Below, piece by piece: positions 57,290 to 64,000 of a stretch of 64,000 nucleotides of DNA. The stretch comes from Ectocarpus siliculosus (lineage: Eukaryota > Sar > Phaeophyceae > Ectocarpales > Ectocarpaceae). Position numbers and translations under genes: made by a program. Where the stretch lies: contig FN649752.1 in the NCBI GenBank assembly GCA_000310025.1, forward strand, positions 3,623,737 to 3,687,736. Reading direction: 5' to 3'. Position 1 is the first letter of the stretch. Each line of letters begins with the position of its first letter. The notes below the pieces were generated by a model that was not told the origin of the DNA, made no database searches, and saw only the letters and a list, made by a program, of their open reading frames with translations.

Positions 57290-59313
57290 TGGTGATAGCA
57301 CTGGAGTCTCCTCTCCACACAGCTGTGACGTGCCATTCTTGCACCCCAGGTAGGCGATTCCCGCCCCTCCCAAGGTCGTGCACGAGGCAGAGGAATAATG
57401 TCCTTGCACGAGATCGGGCGGCACGTGCTCCACCTAACCGCCCACCCCATCAACGACCTCTAGACTTTGTATTTCGTAGAGGGGCGTGTTCTCCTTGTGC
57501 ATCACCATGTACGGTGTTTGGTGTCGTCCTTCTGCGAAGAGCTGTGCGGAAGCACAGGCAGTCGTCCAGCAATGGGCTAGGGTTAGACATGGTGGAGGGA
57601 GGGATTATATTTACGCACCGACGTTGATCTTTACGCGACTCTGTATGTCTGCGCTCCTTTTCATCCAGAGATACGAGAGAGAGTAAATGGTAATAGTCGG
57701 AGGAGAGACGCTCCCACGAGAAGCTGACCTGCTGCATTGTAGCAAAAATGTCACGGCGGCGGGTAAATGGAAAACCCGGCATGCGAAACGGTTCGTTCCA
57801 CGAATACAACATCGTGGTGGTACTCAATAGGGCCTTGATCGTATCGCCCACGCTGCGCAACCTTCCGGTGACCGTTCGAAACACCAGAACGGAGGGTTAC
57901 GAGTTGGAACGCGTGCCGCGCATGATGGCTTTCTTTGTAGTACACAGCGTTTAGAGCTCTCTTGAAAGAAACAGTAAGGCCATATGCCATATGGTATCAT
58001 TCCCGTAGGACTGCCCCTTTCGAGAGTTTTCTCGAGGGGATGCGTTGAAGTCTTTCCAGCTGGGTGATGTGCAAGGCGGATAGATGGATGTTTCCCTAAC
58101 ACTCCGAGCACACGTTACATGTAAACCAGTAAAGCCACACGGGGTCCTCGCGGCAACACACCTACGTCCCCTTTTCGAGGAGGTTTCCAGTTTCTGCGAA
58201 GGACTATCAGGGCCCTGATCTTGAGATGGGGTCCACGATGACTTCCCCTGAAGCTCACTCTCACCTTACCCTCGCTAGTCAAGCCACGCTTGACCAACTC
58301 GAAAACTCCTCGCCTACATGCTGTAACCTGGAACTCACGCCCACCTACAGTTGCCGGACTAAGGCCACGCCACTCGAAAGGGGCGGGGGGGGGAGGTGGG
58401 GAGATCCCCTTCAGAAATTGTACAAACTCCCCGCGTCTGGCTGTGGAGGACGACTTCCTCTTTTCACATGAGGGCCGAATGATCCCTTGGACGTGGGTGA
58501 GTCTGTCATCGTCCAAACACTAACACTCATGATTCTGTCATGCCAGCAGAAACACAAACCACCTCCATGCCATACGCGTGTATAGATGCGTAAATATTTT
58601 AGGACTAGAACACGTCGTCCAAAACGCTGCCTTGATTAGGCGGCCGCGAAAATTCTAACGTCGTGCTGCCCGTTCGATGCAACAACAATGCAAGAGTTTG
58701 TTTCACTCGCTTCAACACTATTTACAGAAACACACCTCGCCACGAACCCCGACTGGGCATACATGTGTGTGCAAAACGACTAACACAAAACAAACAATAT
58801 AAAAAAAATGTTTCAACGACAGATACGGCCGGCGAACACAAGCCCAACATAAACAGCAAAGAAACAATTTTCCTTTATAGATCCAGTCATCGCGGCGTGG
58901 TATGTACCAAAGGCGCCGCCAGCACAGTGTCGTGCCCCAGGGGGAGCGGAGGCGTGCACACGACAGGCTGTCCAGTATAGTCTATATACCGTGCAGGGCG
59001 GCACTCCCAGACTGGCATTCCACATGCGCGTCCAAGCAACACTGCCACCGGAAGCATCTTCCCCGAGATGAAACACTACAATAGCACGCAAAAACACCAA
59101 CATCCCAGGAAAACCAGGAGAGCAAAAAATCCGGAGCAAGCAGGCAGTGCCTCTCGCAATCGCCTCTCAGTGGCTCTATCTAGGATGCCGAGACGAGCTA
59201 GTCCGACTAGCTCATCCCGAAACAACGACACAAGCACATTCATTCATTCATTCGCGGGGGCACAAACAAGACGCCACAAGCTCGAGCCCCTTTATCATAC
59301 CCCGGCTATGTAG
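57290..59313. other. Convergent intergenic region
   Basis: This lies between two genes ending toward each other and should include both 3' UTRs. No exon was recognised. Open frames around 58115-58520 lack protein-like sequence. Confidence 0.5.
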
Positions 59314-62300
59314 TCACCCTTTCCATCTCCTTCTCCGAAGCTCCATCGAGCCATCTCTACCGTTACCCGCGGCAGGCCCCTGCCCCCCCTCTCCGGACTC
59401 TGGAGATTCCGCCGCAAGCTCCGGCTTCCACCTCTTCAAACCTCTTCTACGCCCGGGCCGCGCCCCTCCCCCACCAGACCCCTCCACCGAGGGCGCGGCT
59501 ACACCCCCGGCACCGCGACCCCTATCCCTCCCGCTGCTACCGCTGCTTGTCAACAACGCCGAGGGGTCAAAGCCCCCGACAAGGCCTTCCTCGTCGTTGT
59601 GCGTCCCGTCGTCCGCCAGAGAGTGGGGGTGGTGGTAGCGGCCGCCGCCGCCGCCGCCGCCTTCGAGGGCAGCCTTGAGGAGCCTCGGCTCGGCGGTGGC
59701 GAACAGGTTGTCCTCGCCCTTCGTGATGTTGGTCCAGGCCTGGTACCTGCGTGGTTGCAGGGGGGGGGGGGGGGGGGGATACCCATTGTTTTTTTTTGGG
59801 AGGGGGAATATCCATTTTTCGCTTCCCTTAGTCGTCTGGCCACTGACCATGCGGCACCCCTTTTCGAGACAGGGGCACCGCAATTTCCTAATCCTCATGT
59901 ATGGGCATGGTCGGGGCACCAACGCTCGGAGGTTCTCTCGACGTCTCTTGTCATACGGTCTAAAAACGTCGTTTTGTCGGTGCCTGCGTGGGGTGCGAGG
60001 CGACCTTCTATTATACTGTGTTGAACGCTGGCATCTGTTGAAGGGGCGGTCACTACTTCATCCGTACAGCACCGATCAGGTCGGGAATAGGGAGATCCAA
60101 TGCCTCTTAATTTACCGCACGTAGACCCAGAGGTTCTGTACTACCACCACGCAGTGGCCATGGCGGCGTTGTCTTCGACACGAGCTCGCGCGTATGGCAC
60201 ATCCATCAGACAACGTGTTCGTGCAGATGATTATATCCCCGTCCAACGGCGGTAGTAAGTTCGCCCACATGGTACATCCACCAGAGCACGTGCCCATGCA
60301 GACATACACATCCCCACTCAAACTGCATCAACAGAGAGTGCGTCAATATGGTACACACACCAGAGCACGTGCTCCGGTTGCAGCTATAATGCTATTCTCA
60401 CTCCAACTATTTACAGCAACAGCAAACGCGTCTCACCAGCTTTGCCACGGGAACAATTCCGTGGACCGAAGGAGGGTCCTCCTGGAAGGCTCCGCCAACG
60501 CCTCGAAAGACGCGTCGAAAACCCTCGAGGCGTTGTTGAAACCGTCGATGGCGACCGCTACGGCTGACCTCGCCACTATCATCGTCACCGTCGTCGTCGT
60601 TGGTGTTGTTGTTGTTGTTGGTGGTGGTGTTGGTGTTGTTGGTGGTGTTGTTGTTGGTGGTGGTGTTGGTGTTGTTGTTGTTGTTGTTGTTTGTGCCGTT
60701 TGTTGATTGTCGTCGTTTCGAGTGTCGCCATTGGTCCCCGCAATGAAAAGTACGGCACAGGACGGGGGGAGGGGAAGGGGAGAGGGCGCCATGACGTCAT
60801 CCACGCGTTGCTATTCTCTATTCCAAACGTGTCCGTGATATTCTTGACTCCAAAGTTCCGGGACTGTCGTACGGTACAACTCAATACTCTCCAAGCAGTA
60901 CTCATAGGTATTCCCCGCGCGCCTGGCCAACACGGAGCGTTTCCCTATGGCCCCGTGGCGTCACCGATACGCCGGTAGCTTTGCGATTCTTGGCTTGAAC
61001 AGCAGTAATAGTGGTTCTGAGACAGGGTCATGACAAGGACCACCGTTGCACTAATCTTGGTCAACTTCGCGAACCCTCCTCCCCGACTAACCGTTGTTGG
61101 CGTAGGAAGCCGCTCCCTGCAGGACGCTTGGCGGTGGCGGCTGCCTCAACTCCGTCTCCATGTCTTCGAGCGACTTGCGTATGTTGCTCTTTTCGAGCGC
61201 GTGGCGACACGCCGCAAAAATAATGAACACATTTCAGCGGGGAGGATATCACGTGGAAATCAGAGATTAGTAGGTTGCGAAATGCGAGTGACGCGTTGTG
61301 TGTGATGGTGTGGGCCCTGAGTTGCCCAAGTACGGCATGCTCTTGTGAGAGCGTTGCAGTCAGCTCATAACGGGCAGGTTGTGGCCACAGCAACTCCTTA
61401 AGTGCGACAAACAAAACAAAACAGGCGCGATAACCTCCCAGTAGTTTTTCGGTTCAATTCTACGTGTGCATATGTAGATGGAGTCGTTTCTACCATCCTA
61501 CATATTCCAGTCTTGAAAAGAGGTACCTGGACGCACCTGATGGCTTCGGCGCCAAGAATTGGTCAATAAAGGAGCCCCCCTTGTCACGACGTCAGAACGG
61601 GCACGCAACTAAAGTATCTTCTTGTAAGAAATAGACGCTCAGTATTATCACGAAGACTACGTACACTTCGTCCTATTTACATGTGTGTGCCGTTTATTGG
61701 GCAGTTGACCTGTGTCCACGGCAGGCGTCCGCGTTAGATGGACCGGTACGGTGAAGCTAAAAATGTGCCGAGCGAAGGCCGGAACGGTTTTCTAACGCCA
61801 AAATAACAACAACATCCACAACAACACCGGAACGGTTTCTTGATGCGAAGACAACAACAACAACAACAACAACACAAGTTACGATCTAAGCAACACGGTT
61901 CAGACGTAGATCCCACCCTAACGCCGTTTTTTTAAGTCCACGTTCGACGGTCACAACCGAAACAAATAAAAAAAGTGTGAGCCTCGACCCGAACTTTGAC
62001 GACTTGCGGGCGGGCGGGCAGGCCGCCCGTTTCTGCAAACAACATGATCGACGACACGCTGACGATGTGACTCCACGCCCGCAAGCCCGTCGAGCCCGTT
62101 TTCTGCAGACAGCATGGTCGACAACACGCTAACGATGGCGTCGCACGTGCATGCCTACCTGCAAGCCGTCCAGCACTTCTCTGAGGTTCTCGATGACCTC
62201 CGTCTCTGCCGCGAGCGCGGCGTACGTCATCACCCGCGAGATCTCCTGCGTGTCGTTAAGCCTCGCCGCCAGCGAGGCCAGGGTCACCTGCCAAGCGTTT

Positions 62301-64000
62301 GAGAACCGGCGTTGGGTGTTTGTTGCCGTGAGTGCGTCGAGTGTGCCGGGGTGGTGAGGAAGGCGGTCGGTGCCAGGCAGCGGCATGAGTGTGTCGCATG
62401 ATGCGTGTGCCGGGGCGGTGAGATAGGCGGTCGGTCCCAGGCAGCGGCATGAGTGTGTCGCGTGATGCGTGTGCCGGGGCGGTGAGATAGGCGGCCGGTG
62501 CCAGGCAGCGGCATGAGTGTGTCGCGTGATGCGTGTGCCGGGGCGGTGAGATAGGCGGCCGGTGCCAGCCGGCGGCATGGTTCGGGGGAAAGAGCTCAAT
62601 ACATCCAGCCAGCCCACAGGACCATAAAAACACATGGGGAAAAAACTGCTACTAATGAGACGGGTTTCTCCAGGTTGATGTGCGGCTCAAGGTTCTTTGG
62701 TCGTTTTGTGGTGTCGACAACACGTCTGAGTTCAACAACCACCAACGCTTGCGCCTTCTCAACGGTATCGAGACGATGCGCGGCTCAAGTTTCTCTGTGT
62801 GCATGTGCGGCGTGGACAACACGCCTGAGTTCAACCACACCCAACACTTGCGATATCTCTTGATGTCAAGTGTGGGTGGTGATTGAAATCAGTCGTGTTG
62901 TACACACTGGACATCACACGAAGAACCCTGAGCCGCACATCGTCTCAACAAACGTTGAGAAAGCGTAGGTGTTGGTGGTGTTCGAACTCGGCTCCTTGTC
63001 CACACCGCACATCAGGCAAAGAACCCTCTCCGCCGCATCTCATTGCCAAAACCTGGAGACAACCAACCGTCTCACAGTGGACGCCAGCGGCAGGACTCCC
63101 GACGTTACAGCAGCAGGCACACCCGCGACACGATTTTGAAGGAAACCGCCGCGCTCGGATGAGGCGGGCCATCTTCTGGTCGTCGAATACGACGAGTTGA
63201 CCGACGGCCGCACCGTGCTCTCCTTCTTCGTCCATCTCGACCCAACGCTTCTCTTCCACGGGTGGGAACCCCGCTGTGACCTCACGCTTCCCCGCCCTTT
63301 GGAAAATTGTCGGGTCGAGATGAGCGAAGAAGGCGTCTGCCTTGCCACTCGTCGTATTCTACGACCAGAAGATGACCCGCCTCACCCCAAGCGCGGTTCC
63401 CCCGCAAAGCGGTTCCCCCGCAAAGCGGTTCCTCCGCAAAGCTGGGGTGGCGCTGAGGTGCCGCCGCCCCGCTGCTGCTGACACGTACATAGGTCGACGA
63501 CATAGTACGTACCTCACACACGACCGCATGGTACAAAGCAGAACGCCAATCACGCAAAAAAACGACAGCAAAAAAACGATCTCATACAAAGCTTACAACG
63601 GCACCGGCAGTACGAAGCAGAAGTACTCAACCAGCTCGCAACGGCAGCAGCAGCTCTCAAACAGCTTGCAGCATATAGCTTACAACGGGCAGCGGCAGTA
63701 CGAAGCACAAGTACTCAAACAGCTTGCAACAACGACAGCAGCAGCAGCAGCAGCAGCAGCATCAGCAGCATCAGCACTCACATCCGCTCCCCCGTCCCTT
63801 CCGTAGTACGCCTGCGCCGCCCCCTCCCCCGACAGAAACGAAGCCCCGCCGCCCTCGCCGGGCCTGCCCGCGGCCAGCAGCCGGACGGCGTCGGTGACAA
63901 GGGCCGGCGGCACGGCGCCGAGGAGGAGGGCACGGTACACTTCGTCGAACGAGAGCTCTCCGATGCCCTTGTCGTCCAGTTTTCTGATGTGGTATTGCGG
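59314..64000 (-). CDS. Unrecognised protein with EF-hand-like loop, 3' five exons (5' end off window)
   Basis: Exons (minus): 63782 to beyond 64000, 62159-62287, 61092-61188, 60437-60575 and 59314-59746. All join in phase with GT-AG borders, including a Trp codon split by the last intron (WQSW-YQAW). The rightmost exon reads HIRKLDDKGIGELSFDEVYR, which fits a 12-residue EF-hand loop at positions 1 (D), 6 (G), 8 (L) and 12 (E) but lacks acidic residues at 3 and 5, so calcium binding is doubtful. Exons 62159 and 61092 are helical (LAARLNDTQEISRVMTYAAL, EVIENLREVLDGLQ, IRKSLEDMETELRQ). The next gives AIDGFNNASRVFDASFEALA. The last turns into Gly/Ser/Arg-rich low complexity. No family is recognised. 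The start codon and any further exons lie to the right of the window. Confidence 0.72.
60592..60705. repeat. GTT/GGT trinucleotide-rich repeat
   Basis: Imperfect GTT and GGT units lie immediately upstream (in gene orientation) of the acceptor at 60576. On the coding strand it reads as CAA/CAC-rich sequence. The Thr/Pro repeat ORF across it is better explained as repeat than as coding. Confidence 0.85.
62354..62585. repeat. 64-bp minisatellite, about 3.5 copies
   Basis: Units start GTGAGAAGG- or GTGAGATAGG-like at 62354, 62418, 62482 and 62546 (partial). Each contains CAGGCAGCGGCATGAGTGTG and CGTGTGCCGGGGCG. The unit is not a multiple of three, so the repetitive ORFs across it cycle through all frames. 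It is intronic. Confidence 0.92.
62682..63060. repeat. Direct and inverted copies of a 98-bp repeat
   Basis: Two tandem units begin GCGGCTCAAGGTTCT and GCGGCTCAAGTTTCT at 62682 and 62780. They share GTTCAAC and CACCAACGCTTGCG-like blocks. From about 62900 to 63060 the same blocks return in reverse complement (AACCCTGAGCCGC, then TTGAGAAAGCG and TGTTGGTGGTGTTCGAACTC), forming a large imperfect hairpin in the intron. Confidence 0.75.
63141..63400. repeat. Imperfect inverted repeat, about 100-bp arms
   Basis: The left arm (63141-63248) and right arm (63306-63400) pair through GAGGCGGG(C/T)CATCTTCTGG, GAATACGACGAG and CATCTCGACCC, leaving a loop of about 60 nt. A MITE-like or foldback origin is likely. 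It lies in an intron. Confidence 0.7.
63389..63440. repeat. Short tandem repeat, about 15-bp unit
   Basis: Three units of GCGGTTCCCCCGCAAA (one with TCC for CCC) follow the right arm of the inverted repeat. Each unit is itself close to palindromic (GCGG...CCGC). Confidence 0.85.
63719..63775. repeat. CAG-rich repeat next to a splice donor
   Basis: CAG units with interspersed CAT run up to the donor of the rightmost exon (GAT|GTGAGT, donor 63776-63781). The poly-Ala extension of the frame on the minus strand is therefore intronic rather than coding. Confidence 0.8.

Noticed and set aside
60585..60905. Gln/His-rich and Thr/Pro-rich ORFs
   Set aside because: They arise from the trinucleotide repeat. 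The phase-consistent exon begins at 60575, after the repeat.
62129..62635. Pro/His-rich repeat ORF on the minus strand
   Set aside because: It is the 64-bp minisatellite read through several frames. Only the 62159-62287 piece is an exon.
1..64000. CRISPR arrays, bacterial operons, rRNA or clear tRNA genes
   Set aside because: No regular spacer arrays, no ribosome-binding-site pattern, and no cloverleaf with intact A and B boxes were seen. The spliced genes mark this as eukaryotic.

Overview
This is a eukaryotic nuclear window of intermediate GC content. Genes are broken into small exons by long introns with GT-AG boundaries, coding density is low, and simple repeats and homopolymers are common. 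Two genes carry a signal peptide followed by a transit region with a Phe at the cleavage site (ADAF|VP and PSAAFFAP types), the targeting style of secondary red-lineage plastids. An NB-ARC gene has one TPR per 126-nt exon, an architecture known from brown algae. Together these point to a brown alga, most likely Ectocarpus or a close relative. That assignment is inferred from features, not from an alignment.

Layout. 1-5.8 kb: one low-complexity exon (minus), otherwise no recognisable gene. 5.85-9.83 kb (minus): plastid acyl carrier protein, four exons. 11.70-16.59 kb (minus): plastid-targeted PAPS/APS reductase-type enzyme, six exons. 18.96-20.95 kb (plus): 3' part of a coiled-coil/UBA-like protein. 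22.37-23.88 kb: a near-perfect 1.5-kb foldback element. 24-30.6 kb: mostly non-coding, with one uncertain long ORF, a 100-N gap and a small inverted-repeat element. 30.61-35.93 kb (plus): a damaged NB-ARC-TPR receptor gene whose TPR exons form a tandem array. 40.42-43.92 kb (plus): ribosomal protein uS12/RPS23, four exons. 46.19-51.31 kb (minus): DRE2/anamorsin Fe-S assembly protein, interrupted by an N gap and an apparent misassembled duplicate. 51.59-57.29 kb (plus): large ARM-TPR protein with an RPAP3_C-like C-terminus, transcribed divergently from DRE2. 59.31-64.00 kb (minus, running off the edge): an unrecognised protein with an EF-hand-like loop.

Exon models were built by hand from splice consensus and reading phase. 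Every junction listed for the ACP, reductase, RPS23, DRE2, ARM-TPR and EF-hand-like genes keeps the frame open. The genes are unrelated housekeeping and plastid functions (fatty-acid synthesis, sulfur assimilation, translation, cytosolic Fe-S assembly, chaperone-like TPR protein) with no operon logic.

The most unusual material is (i) the NB-ARC-TPR locus, where intact phase-0 TPR exons alternate with decayed TPR exons at a period of about 430 bp while the NB-ARC part carries a stop codon and a mutated P-loop; (ii) a 10-mer, TACAGCAGTA, seen at least ten times at unrelated places; and (iii) the young foldback element.
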